A stretch of DNA of 64,000 nt, taken from NCBI GenBank assembly GCA_963797255.1, contig CAWCOV010000035.1:1-64000 (forward strand). Direction: 5' to 3'. Numbering within the stretch: position 1 is the first letter of the stretch; each line of letters starts with the position of its first letter. Below the pieces are notes generated by a model. It saw only the letters and a program-made list of their open reading frames with translations, had not been told where the DNA came from and made no database searches. This document shows positions 1 through 8,260 of this stretch, one piece after another. This DNA is from JANXZS01 sp963797255. GTDB taxonomy: Bacteria > Acidobacteriota > Terriglobia > Terriglobales > Acidobacteriaceae. Position numbers and translations under genes: made by a program.

Positions 1-1099
1 GCGCTTCGTCGCGCCTCCCCAGGTTCTCCAATATCCGTGCCTTATAAATCTGCGAATCGATGTCGTTTGCTCCCAATGACTCTGCTTTTTCAATGAGTGC
101 AGGAGCATCCTGGGGGCTACCTGACTTCACTCGGTAGAGAGCTAGCAACATCCAGTTAGGACCATTTGCTGCATCTATCGGAGATGCCGCTCGGCCTCCT
201 CTGAGGCCTTCAGATAGGCGTTTTTAGCCTCTTTTTGGCGACCGTGCAGGGAGGAGTAACAGTCGGCTAACTCCAGCCAATTAGTATCGAAAGCCGGGTT
301 CAGACTCACAGCTTTGAGCGCAAACGGCAGCGCCTCTTCGTACTTGCCCAGATAACGTAGCATCAGGGAGGTGTTCGCGTTCGCTTCATGAAAGTTCGGA
401 TCCAGTACGAGGCTTTTCTTCAGGTACTCGCTCGCGTCGACAAACTTGCCGATCTGCAGAGACTCCGCGCCGAGGCTGCCAAAGGCCAGTGCACTCCCAG
501 GTGCAGCGAGGCTAGCAGTACGGTAGGAGTTGACCGCCGCCTGATACTTTCCCTGACAATGTAATGCATAGCCAAGGTTGTTGTAGGCCACCCAGTAGTT
601 GGGTCGCTTCTCCAGGAGTCTGTTATACGTCCGTTCAGAATCCGTCCAGCGATTCAATCGCGTGTAAAGCAATGCCTGCCACAACAGGGCTCTGGGATTT
701 CCAGGATCGAGCGCAAGTGCCTTCGTAAACTCATCCAATGCGCCCTGCTCTTTTCCCGTCTCCTGCAATACCATCGCAAGTGCGAGATGGCCATCGACAA
801 GATCTGGATTCAATGCAAGTGCAGTCTTGCAATTTGCCCGGGCAAGATCAAGAGCGGCGGGTTCTCGCCGAACCTCATAGAGACGGCCGTACGCGTTGGC
901 TAGCGCCGCGAAAGCGATTGTGTAACTCGGGATCTAATTCCACTGCCTGTTTGTATTTCACAATAGCTGCTTCGATTCCACTGTCGTTTGTCTGCTTCAT
1001 ATGCTCTTCGGCTGCCTGGTAGGCGTGAAGGCGGCAAGGGACTGAGTTCCCTGGCTCTAATACCTGACTCTTCTTCAAATAGCGGCTTACCTGAAGCAA
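1..1099 (-). CDS. TPR-repeat tail of a Ser/Thr kinase, frameshifted, runs off the window edge
   Basis: This is the C-terminal, repeat-rich part of the kinase encoded just upstream. Reading it needs three frame changes: loss of one base near 1098, one extra base near 908 and loss of one base near 176. With these corrected the protein continues from the kinase through an ELDPELHN segment, then AFAALANAYGRLYE, several TPR units with the usual ALDP and LG/Y signatures, and on past base 1 with a readable stretch ending ILENLGRRDEA. TPR arrays behind such kinases are thought to bind partner proteins on the far side of the membrane. Either the gene is decaying or the sequence has indel errors; the clean reading on both sides of each break favours single-base events. 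Confidence 0.75.
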
Positions 1100-2736
1100 T
1101 AAGCCGCAGCATGGACCGCTTTGCCGGGCAGAGACGTGATGTCAGCACGGTCACAAGTCAACTCTCTTTCCCGGACAGTTTGATTGTAGGACGGGTCCAT
1201 CAAGCGCAGATTGAGCTGAAAATGCTTCGGTCCAGGAAGAGCCGATGCAGCAAGCACCAGGTTGGCGCCCAGAGGATCACAAATCTCTTTCAGATGAGTA
1301 GCTCGCGCTACGTCCACGTCAATATCATCAGGCGTGGTTACAAAGAAGTCGTGGTCAAATGCCTCAGCACGAATAAGTTCTCTCTGAATCGCATTGACGA
1401 CTCCCGTCAGCATTGGCGTGAGTTGTATATCAGAGGTCTTCGGCCAGTTCAGCAAAGCCACAAAGCGCTTCCGGGGTAACGGGTGCAACACGTTTTCCAT
1501 TTCCTCCCATTTCCACCATGCACCACTAGCGATGGTGAAGACAGCCGCTGCCGTCGCAGCACCCGCAAATCGACGTCGCGTCCATAATCTGCTCGCGTGG
1601 TATGTCGAACCACCACGTGCGCCTCCCTGGCCTATCTGGTCCAGTGCAATCTCGAAAGCCTTACTCCGTCGCGCAGGATCCAGGTTGAGACACTCTGTTA
1701 CAAGCCGGGCGCAAAACGGTGGCACCCTTGAAGTACATAAGTCGGGACTCACTCCAACGGACAGGCCGTCGGGTGCCACAGTTGGCCTTTTGCTGGTGAA
1801 GACTTCGTGCATTACGACGCCGAAGGCGAAGAGATCGCTCGCTTGGGAAGGAGGCTGCCCCAGGAGTAATTCTGGGGCAATGTAGTGGGGCGTTCCTGCT
1901 ACCATTCCCTGACCTGAGAGCGTTACTTCGTTCGCATATGCCCGAGCAAGTCCAAAGTCGGTGATGTATAGCCGGACATCCCGACCAATGCCGTCAAGCA
2001 TAATATTGGTCGGCTTGATATCCCGATGAACGATGCCGGCTGCATGGATGGCTGCCAAACCAGAGGCCAACTGTTTGAGTATCGCCAGCGCTTCTTCGCC
2101 TGGTATCGGCATTGGGCGGTGCATTCGGGCCGCCAGCGTCTCACCTGAAAGCAGCTTCATGGTCAAGAACAGGAAGCTGTCAGGCGGCTGCTCACATCGA
2201 AAGATGTCATAGATCGGGCAAAGATTTGGATGTGTAACTTCCCGGGCAGTTATCACTTCTCTCTGAAAACGCTGTTGCAAAGTTGGCTCATCCGCTATGT
2301 GGGGAAGAATTGTCTTCAAGGCGACGTGGATACCTTGCAGATGTCGGTCCTCTACTTCATAGACTTCGCCCATGCCCCCCTTTGCAATAAAGCGAACAAC
2401 CTCGAACCGATTGTTCAGGATGCGCCCGGGCTCTAGGCGCCCCGCAACTGCACTGGCAGAACGGACTTCATTTCTACCCGGGGAAGTTGTGGAGTCGGCG
2501 ACGGTGCGCGGTCCAATGAGTTCCTTGTCGAAAACGTTGAGTAATGGATGAACACCAAAGAGAGGATTCTGGAGAAAGTCTGCAGCGCGAGCATCCGCAG
2601 CCAAGAGGTCTTCAACGCTTTGTCTTAGATCGGCGTCGCTGCCACACACTTCAGACAGATAGGCTGACCGACTCGCAGGATCAAGCTCAAGCGCAGTTTC
2701 GAAAAGCTTCTCGACTATCTGTCGTTGACTTGCCAT
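1087..2736 (-). CDS. Membrane Ser/Thr protein kinase (Hanks type), catalytic part
   Basis: A eukaryotic-like protein kinase that should phosphorylate Ser/Thr on target proteins. Numbering from the ATG at 2736, an N-terminal helical domain of about 60 residues typical of acidobacterial kinases precedes the catalytic domain (about 110-370). The glycine loop AKGGMGEV (118-125), lysine K141, HRDIKPTN (237-244) and DFG (260-262) are all present, followed by APELL, so it should be active. A hydrophobic segment near 390-410 would span the inner membrane, putting the TPR tail outside. The frame closes at 1087 through a single-base deletion; the true protein continues into the TPR segment. The upstream codon at 2751 is a TTG and less likely as start. 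Confidence 0.85.
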   Translation of the reverse strand: MASQRQIVEKLFETALELDPASRSAYLSEVCGSDADLRQSVEDLLAADARAADFLQNPLFGVHPLLNVFDKELIGPRTVADSTTSPGRNEVRSASAVAGRLEPGRILNNRFEVVRFIAKGGMGEVYEVEDRHLQGIHVALKTILPHIADEPTLQQRFQREVITAREVTHPNLCPIYDIFRCEQPPDSFLFLTMKLLSGETLAARMHRPMPIPGEEALAILKQLASGLAAIHAAGIVHRDIKPTNIMLDGIGRDVRLYITDFGLARAYANEVTLSGQGMVAGTPHYIAPELLLGQPPSQASDLFAFGVVMHEVFTSKRPTVAPDGLSVGVSPDLCTSRVPPFCARLVTECLNLDPARRSKAFEIALDQIGQGGARGGSTYHASRLWTRRRFAGAATAAAVFTIASGAWWKWEEMENVLHPLPRKRFVALLNWPKTSDIQLTPMLTGVVNAIQRELIRAEAFDHDFFVTTPDDIDVDVARATHLKEICDPLGANLVLAASALPGPKHFQLNLRLMDPSYNQTVRERELTCDRADITSLPGKAVHAAAYCFR

Positions 2737-3103
2737 AATCCGCAGTCCCAAAGCACCGATTCTTTAAGGCTATTGCCAAGGCTACGATTACCTTGATGAG
2801 AGCAGATTGCCGACTTCCCGGATAACTGCTGGAGCCTAAGAAAGAAATTAGATGAAAGCTGGGCCTGGGTAAAAATGGGACTCGATCTTACTGCGTGAGG
2901 AGCGTGGCAAAGCTGCCGTCGACGCCCTCATCCGAGTGCGGATGAGCATATACCAACTCGCGAACAAGAGACAGACGAAAGTAGTCAAGCGCGCTTAGAC
3001 GATGTGCGAGAAGAGCGCATCCCTAAGTCGGAGGTCTCGTAGTCTTTATGCCACCCGAAGACTCTTCGCTCCGGGTAGCATAGGCGGATAGACCAATACA
3101 TGC
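2737..3103. other. Intergenic stretch with a hairpin and a short orphan reading frame
   Basis: No convincing gene. A perfect hairpin (CTCATCCG, loop AGTG, CGGATGAG) lies at 2927-2946. On the minus strand about 41 codons are open across 2890-3030, ending in SFATLLTQ and a stop, without a start codon or a recognisable family; it may be the tail of a lost gene. Confidence 0.4.
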
Positions 3104-3520
3104 CTACTTGACTGCAACGAAAGTCTGCCCGCTGGAATGGACGCTGGCTTCGTGGGTGCGTGCCTGCTTCTCCAGCTTGGAAGCTGGAATGTGTGCACTA
3201 ATTGCCGCTGATGGACAAATAATTTCACTGAGAAAATATTTGTCACCATAGCGATCGAATACCAGATCGCCGCGGCCTATGACATCGCTGTGGGCTTGGA
3301 GAGCCGCAGTCTTAACCCAAGGCTGACCGCTGCTATCCCGAATCTCGAGCATGCCGGGCGATGCGGAAGAGATTCTGTAAGTACCAGCGGGAAGAAGTTG
3401 GTTTCCGACCGTGAAGTCGAACGGCACTTTTGCCTCGACAGCTTGATCAGCCGCCAATGCACTGCCTAGTGGGACGAAACTTGCGATCGTTAATAGGGCA
3501 ATTGCTGTGATCGGTTTCAT
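3104..3520 (-). CDS. Small secreted protein of a family common in Acidobacteria, function unknown
   Basis: A 138-residue protein with a clear signal peptide (MKPITAIALLTIASFVPLGSA, then cleavage after ALA) and a beta-rich mature part. The mature N-terminus has the pattern VPFDFTVGNQLLPAGTYRI, seen in many small exported acidobacterial proteins; I know no biochemical role for it. The start at 3520 is chosen because AAGGAG sits 8 bases upstream; a longer frame upstream lacks a ribosome site and would bury the signal peptide. It is a single-gene unit with the decayed region behind it. The leader carries two hairpins (TTCTCAC/GTGAGAA at 3604-3622 and TTGCT/AGCAA at 3631-3643). Confidence 0.75.
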   Translation of the reverse strand: MKPITAIALLTIASFVPLGSALAADQAVEAKVPFDFTVGNQLLPAGTYRISSASPGMLEIRDSSGQPWVKTAALQAHSDVIGRGDLVFDRYGDKYFLSEIICPSAAISAHIPASKLEKQARTHEASVHSSGQTFVAVK

Positions 3521-3798
3521 GGCCTGTCTCCTTCTCAAGAAGTGTCTGCGTTTGACTGCCTTCATTCTCTTAAGCGGGAGCCAGCTACATTTCGTGCCAA
3601 ATATTCTCACTTTCGGTGAGAAAGTCTTTATTGCTCGCAGCAATCTCAGGCAGTTTCTTCTCAGACCAGCCACTTTTCAGTTTGTCTTCGTTGTCCGTAT
3701 TCTTAGTTAGGTGGAGAGAGCCAGAGAGAAGCAGGCATTAGATTCGTGTATCGTCGGCAACACTAATAGGAGTGAATTGGTGTGGTTTGTAAGAGTGC

Positions 3799-4118
3799 TT
3801 GAACGGAGCACTCTTCCCAGACACTGGCTTACCGCTTGACATTGTGGAGCAGAACCTCGCTGACACGCTCGCGCGAAACGCTCCCCACATGAACTACAAG
3901 CTCAAGTATGAGGAGATCGTCGCAGGCTACAACAGCGAAAGGAACGCGTCACCTTGCGGAGCCATTTCGACGACTCATAGAACTAATTTATGCGCTTCAC
4001 TTGGAACAAAAGCCTTCGGTGGAAGAGGGTTTTGAGCGAGGATGAGCTCGCGGCCTTCGATCTACTGAAGAAAGAAGACCTTGGAAATGCTGAACGAGAA
4101 CGACAGGTGGCACCTTAG
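3799..4118 (+). pseudogene. Remnant of the C-terminus of a type I restriction enzyme R subunit (hsdR)
   Basis: Only about the last 100 codons of an HsdR-like protein can be read, and they lie in at least three frames. Frame one gives LARNAPHMNYKLKYEEIVAGYN, a second gives RLIELIYALHLEQ and VEEGFE, a third gives LSEDELAAFDLLKKEDLGNA. In order these match the C-terminal helical region of type I restriction R subunits as I remember it (an EYN...EKDRVT, a LSEDELALFDLL and an AERER element). No motor or nuclease domain is left and no hsdM or hsdS is nearby, so it is a dead scrap of a former restriction system, likely brought in by transfer. Confidence 0.6.
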
Positions 4119-4159
4119 GAATATTCCTGCCGTTGCTCTACCCACTGGGCTACGGGGCC
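4119..4159 (-). other. tRNA-like 5' fragment
   Basis: Read on the minus strand the sequence starts GGCCCCGTAGCCCAGTGGG and goes on TAGAGCA, which is the layout of a tRNA acceptor strand, the TA linker and a D arm. After that it departs from a tRNA: a palindrome AGGAATATTCCT sits where the anticodon arm should be, and neither a T-loop nor a matching 3' acceptor strand follows. It may be a partial tRNA copy left by an integration event next to the hsdR scrap, or chance similarity. Confidence 0.3.
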
Positions 4160-4334
4160 AATCCGGCTGAATAGCCTACTTATCTGAGTTTACAACGACT
4201 TCCCGGCAACGGGCCACGCTTACGGACCGAGCCAAAATCTCCTCATCGATCCCTGTACCTTTCGCCAGCCCGCACCTCAATCCCCCGCTCTTCGCCCTCC
4301 ATCTCAGGAGTTGGTAAAATAATGTTGAGGGAAT

Positions 4335-5599
4335 ATGGCCGATATCCATCGCAGGAAAACAGTTACCGTTCGCATTGGAAACGGAGCCGGAATAGTCCGT
4401 GTCGGCTCCGACGCTCCCGTCGTTGTTCAGTCCATGACGAACACGGATACAGCCGACGCTGCCGGCACCATCCAGCAGGTCGCCGCGCTTGCCGCTGCCG
4501 GTTCCGAACTCGTGCGCGTCACCGTGAACAATGATGAAGCCGCAAAGGCCGTTCCTCAGATCGTAGAGGGATTGGACCGTCTCGGTATCAATGTTCCCAT
4601 CGTTGGCGACTTCCATTACAACGGACATCTGCTGCTCAAGAAATATCCGGACTGCGCCCAGGCGCTCGCGAAGTATCGCATCAATCCCGGGTAACGTCTC
4701 TATCGGCCGCCACAACGACGACAACTTCCGCATCATGATTGAATGCGCCATCGAGAACGATAAGCCTGTTCGCATCGGCGTCAATTGGGGATCGCTCGAT
4801 CAGGCGCTGCTCACGCGCATGATGGATGAAAACTCCAAGCTTCCGCTACCCCTCGAAGCTCGCGACGTGATGATGGAGGCCATGGTCGTTTCCGCGATCG
4901 GTTCCGCGCATGCTGCGGAGAAGTATGGCCTCGCTCACGACAAAATTATTCTCAGCGCCAAGGTCAGCGGCGTTCGCGATCTCATCGATGTTTATCGCGT
5001 GCTTGCCAAACGCTGCGACTATCCGCTTCACCTGGGTCTTACCGAAGCCGGGAATGGGCATGAAGGGCATCGTTGCCTCCGCTGCCGGTCTCGCGCCCTT
5101 GTTGCTTGAGGGTATCGGAGACACCATCCGCGTTTCGCTTACACCCAAGCCGAATGGCGATCGTACGGAAGAAGTGCAGACCGCGCAGCAGATTCTGCAG
5201 TCACTCTCCATTCGCAGCTTCACGCCGCAGGTTACTGCCTGCCCCGGCTGCGGACGAACCACTAGTACCTTCTTCCAGGAACTCGCGCAGCAAATTCAGT
5301 TCTACCTCCGCGACAGCATGCCCGCCTGGCGCGAACGCTATCCCGGTGTTGAAGAGTTAAAGCTCGCCGTCATGGGTTGCGTGGTCAATGGCCCCGGAGA
5401 ATCCAAGCATGCCAACATCGGCATCTCGCTGCCGGGAACCTTTGAAGAACCCAAGGCTCCCGTCTACGTGGATGGCCGCTTGATGACAACTCTTCGCGGC
5501 GACACCATCGTCGCTGACTTCAAAAAGATTCTTGATGAGTATGTCGACAATCGTTACGGTACCGGCAAGCAAGTCGACTCACTGGTTGAAGTTCGCTGA
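4335..5599 (+). CDS. ispG: 4-hydroxy-3-methylbut-2-en-1-yl diphosphate synthase IspG (GcpE), interrupted by two +1 frameshifts
   Basis: IspG converts methylerythritol cyclodiphosphate to HMBPP with a [4Fe-4S] cluster, the next-to-last step of the MEP isoprenoid route. The N-terminal barrel is clear (TVRIGNG, QSMTNTDT, GDFHYNGHLLL), then RIGVNWGSLD, then the cluster-binding part CPGCGRT and VMGCVVNGPGES with the three expected cysteines. The frame breaks twice: near 4690 where NPGNVSIG needs CCCGG-TAAC but the sequence has CCCGGGTAAC, and near 5053 where EAGMGMKG needs GCCGG-AATG but the sequence has GCCGGGAATG. Both are one extra G after CCGG. As the gene is normally essential where the MEP route is used, sequence error is more likely than decay. 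A GGTAAAAT box precedes the start. Confidence 0.88.
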
Positions 5600-5617
5600 C
5601 AATCAGCTCACTTACAA

Positions 5618-5650
5618 TAAAAAGCCCCGCGGATCAGCGGGGCTTTTTTC
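5618..5650. terminator. Bidirectional rho-independent terminator
   Basis: Stem AAAAAGCCCCGC / GCGGGGCTTTTTT with a GGATCA loop. It lies between the convergent ispG and SPFH genes and has a T-run on both sides, so it can end both transcripts. Confidence 0.9.
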
Positions 5651-5654
5651 TTTT

Positions 5655-6614
5655 CTATCTCCCTTGCATTGGAGGCGATCCCCGCTCCGGCGTCACAGTC
5701 GGTTTCACTCCAGCCAGCAGCGCATTCGTCATCGTCTGCTGAAAGTTCTGCATGCCTTCCGGCCCGGATGGCATAAACACCATCGTCGAATTCTTCCCCG
5801 TTCCCACCGCTCGCAACATGTCGGTCCAGTTGGTGTAGAGCAGCAGGAAAGTCGCCGCCGTATCATCGAGCGTCGTCCCTGTTTTCACTTTCTCAATGGA
5901 CTGGCGCCAACCCTCGGCAATCGCTTCCCTTTCCATCGCAACGCCTTGCCCCTGCAGCCGCTTCACTTCCGCGTCCGCTTCAGCCTGCTTCACCTTTAGA
6001 ACCTTCTCCGCGTCTCCCTGCGCCTCGTTGGCAGACTTGTTGCGGATTTCTTCATTAATGCGGTTCATCGCGGTCTTCACACCCGCGTCCGGAATAATGT
6101 CGGTGATCAGCACTTTAACAATCTCATAACCGTACGCCTTCATCTCGCCGGAAAGTTCCGCCGTGGCACGCTCCGCGATCTTAGGCTGCGTAATGAATAC
6201 TTCGTCGAGATCCGTGTCAGGAATATGCCCCAGCAGGATGTTGTAAAGATAAGCTTCAATCTGCTTTGTCGGTTGTGCCAGCTTGTAATACGAATCCGCG
6301 ATACCCTCGTCCGTCTTAATCACGCGATACTGCACCTTTACCGGCAGCGTCACAAAAACGTTGTCCCGCGTTTTCGTTTCAATACTGCCTTCGAGTTGCT
6401 GCGTCATCAGGTTCACGCGATGAAACTTCTCGATGATCGGTGTCTTCCAGTTCAGCCCAGCATTTGCCACATGCTTGAACTTGCCAAACCTTTCCACGAC
6501 CGCCGCCTCCGCTGTGCGCACCGTGAAGAGTGCTCCTCGCAAGATCGAAAGCAGCAGCACTACACCCAGACCGATCCAGAACCAAAGCATCGCAGTATCC
6601 ACTGAACTTTCCAT
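5655..6614 (-). CDS. SPFH/Band 7 membrane protein (stomatin/HflK-like)
   Basis: A 320-residue SPFH-family protein. One N-terminal membrane segment (about 8-30, LWFWIGLGVVLLLSI) is followed by the Band 7 domain with the usual VVERFGKF start and an RVNLMTQQLE strand, then a charged coiled coil (NEEIRNKSANEAQGDAEK..., about 185-240) for oligomer assembly. Such proteins form membrane microdomain scaffolds or protease-regulating cages; the target here is unknown as no partner protease or NfeD gene is adjacent. The ATG at 6614 is chosen because GGAGG is five bases upstream; a 33-residue longer frame has no such site. Confidence 0.85.
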   Translation of the reverse strand: MESSVDTAMLWFWIGLGVVLLLSILRGALFTVRTAEAAVVERFGKFKHVANAGLNWKTPIIEKFHRVNLMTQQLEGSIETKTRDNVFVTLPVKVQYRVIKTDEGIADSYYKLAQPTKQIEAYLYNILLGHIPDTDLDEVFITQPKIAERATAELSGEMKAYGYEIVKVLITDIIPDAGVKTAMNRINEEIRNKSANEAQGDAEKVLKVKQAEADAEVKRLQGQGVAMEREAIAEGWRQSIEKVKTGTTLDDTAATFLLLYTNWTDMLRAVGTGKNSTMVFMPSGPEGMQNFQQTMTNALLAGVKPTVTPERGSPPMQGR

Positions 6615-6755
6615 TAATCCTCCGGCAAAACCGCCGTTCCATCCCGGCAAAAGCAATGGTACGCTATCGCCGTTTCCGCCTGAAATCTGATCCGCACTCG
6701 CGTCCACAGGCATATACTCAGTGCGAAACCAAATCTCCTAATGTAAGGACCCACT

Positions 6756-7241
6756 GTGCGCCGCGCCGCATGGATCATCGCTCTCGCCTTGATGACCTCT
6801 TCTGCCTGGTCTTCAGAAAAAAGCTGCATCACCCCTGAACTGGCAAGCAAGCACCTGAATAAAGATGTATGCCTGATGGCTCACGTTTACGACGTAATTG
6901 AACTCGCTGACGGCACTCGTTTCCTCGACATTTGCAGTCCGCTTATTACCGACGCCGAGTGCCGATTTACCGTCGTCAGTCTCAAAGGCGATCGCAAAGA
7001 TGTTGGCGATCTCGAGCAGTATCGTGGACTCGACATCCAACTGCGCGGCACCATTCGGCCCTTCAATACGCGAACGGAAATGGTCCTGAGCCGGGAGCGT
7101 CAATTTCATGGCGCCAGTGAGAAGTTTCGCCCTAACCCTACACTTCTCAAGGGCTACTCCGCGGAGGATCACAACACCGCCTTCACAGATCGCGCAGCAG
7201 GATCAAACCGTCACAGCAGTTCCTTCAGCCAGCGCCACTAG
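6756..7241 (+). CDS. Secreted protein of unknown function with four cysteines
   Basis: A 161-residue protein starting with GTG (AAGGAC five bases before) and a signal peptide (AAWIIALALMTSSAWS). The mature part starts with SCITPELASKHLNKDVC and has two more cysteines in FLDICSPLITDAECRF, so two disulfides are possible in the periplasm. The middle, with strands such as VCLMAHVYDVIEL and DIQLRGTIRPF, looks like a small beta-barrel of the OB-fold kind seen in secreted nucleic-acid or ligand-binding modules; this is only a guess from pattern. It stands alone, convergent with the deacetylase. A TATACT -10 box lies at 6714-6719. Confidence 0.6.
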   Translation: MRRAAWIIALALMTSSAWSSEKSCITPELASKHLNKDVCLMAHVYDVIELADGTRFLDICSPLITDAECRFTVVSLKGDRKDVGDLEQYRGLDIQLRGTIRPFNTRTEMVLSRERQFHGASEKFRPNPTLLKGYSAEDHNTAFTDRAAGSNRHSSSFSQRH

Positions 7242-7248
7242 CTGCTCG

Positions 7249-8250
7249 CTATTTCACGATCAGCTTTTTATAGTCGTCCTGCACCCATTTCGCGGGCTCC
7301 GGATCTCCGCTGAAATCCATCCTTTTCCCCAGTGCCGGCTGCCAGCGATGCAGCCATGAAATGCCCGCCGAACCCACATATTCATCTCGCGTCTCGTACG
7401 CCGGATCGCTCAGCGCCGCCTCGAGTCTCACGAACTTGTATCCCCTCTTCTCCAACAGCGACAGCAAATCGTCCAGCACATCTGCATTCACTCCGTTCAC
7501 ATGCAGGTCCGCAATCTGCGCCGTCTGCCGCCCGAATAGCGATTGCGAAAGCTCCTCTATATTCGTAATCTCCCGCTCGCTTTCCTCCAGATAGGCAGCC
7601 TTCAACCGCGCCATCACCTCTGCATCGCCACTCTTCAAAGCGGGCTCATAAAGAGCGGTATACATCCAGTCGTCATTCTCAAAAGTCATGGGAGCAATTG
7701 CATAATTCCGCGACTTCAGAAACTCGACAAACGACTGCTTCTTCTCCGGCGTGTCTCCGGTGTCGTTGAAGGGATAGCGAAAATACTTCGGCGCATTCCC
7801 GCCATGCATCTTCACTAACAGCGGCGTGATCACATCCCCGCGCACAAAGTCATCCTCATATGCGGCAAGCAACACGCTGCTGAATTGCAGATGGCTATAG
7901 CCGTGATTGCCAAGCCCCATCCCTGCATTCAGCCAGTCCTCCAGCAACGAGGCACGTGCATCCCGCGCTCCAGGCACGTTCAGCTTTTCTTCATTCACAA
8001 ATCCCGTCGCGGGCGCATTATGCTTCTTCAGAGTGGTTAGAATTTTTGTCGTAATTTCTTTTGCGCGCGCCTGCGCAGCAGGAGAGGGATCCTGCCCAAT
8101 CGTGCTCACAGGCAGGTCATCGAAAGTCAGTGCGATTGTCTTGCTGCCGGGTGTCTGCGCTCTGGCCCAAGGACTCATCGCCATAAACAGCCAGAAGAGA
8201 ACGCCTACCGCAATACTCGAAGCCCTTGCAACTCTCTTGTTAGATCGCAT
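7249..8250 (-). CDS. Secreted polysaccharide deacetylase (NodB-like, carbohydrate esterase 4)
   Basis: Predicted to remove acetyl groups from N-acetylated sugars in a polysaccharide outside the cell. A signal peptide (VGVLFWLFMAMSPWARAQ) precedes the NodB domain, whose first motif TFDDLP (catalytic Asp and metal Asp) and second motif NHGYSH (metal histidines) are intact, with RYPFND for motif three. A C-terminal extension of about 100 residues is unlike short CE4 enzymes. It is the last gene of a four-gene operon with a glycosyltransferase directly upstream (10 bases apart), which suggests a role in modifying a glycan made by that enzyme. The ATG at 8250 is chosen over longer forms. Confidence 0.82.
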   Translation of the reverse strand: MRSNKRVARASSIAVGVLFWLFMAMSPWARAQTPGSKTIALTFDDLPVSTIGQDPSPAAQARAKEITTKILTTLKKHNAPATGFVNEEKLNVPGARDARASLLEDWLNAGMGLGNHGYSHLQFSSVLLAAYEDDFVRGDVITPLLVKMHGGNAPKYFRYPFNDTGDTPEKKQSFVEFLKSRNYAIAPMTFENDDWMYTALYEPALKSGDAEVMARLKAAYLEESEREITNIEELSQSLFGRQTAQIADLHVNGVNADVLDDLLSLLEKRGYKFVRLEAALSDPAYETRDEYVGSAGISWLHRWQPALGKRMDFSGDPEPAKWVQDDYKKLIVK

Positions 8251-8260
8251 GCGAAACACG

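Noticed and set aside
4685..5060. Programmed frameshifting in ispG
   Set aside because: No slippery heptamer or downstream pseudoknot is seen, and IspG has no known recoding; two identical +G errors explain it better.
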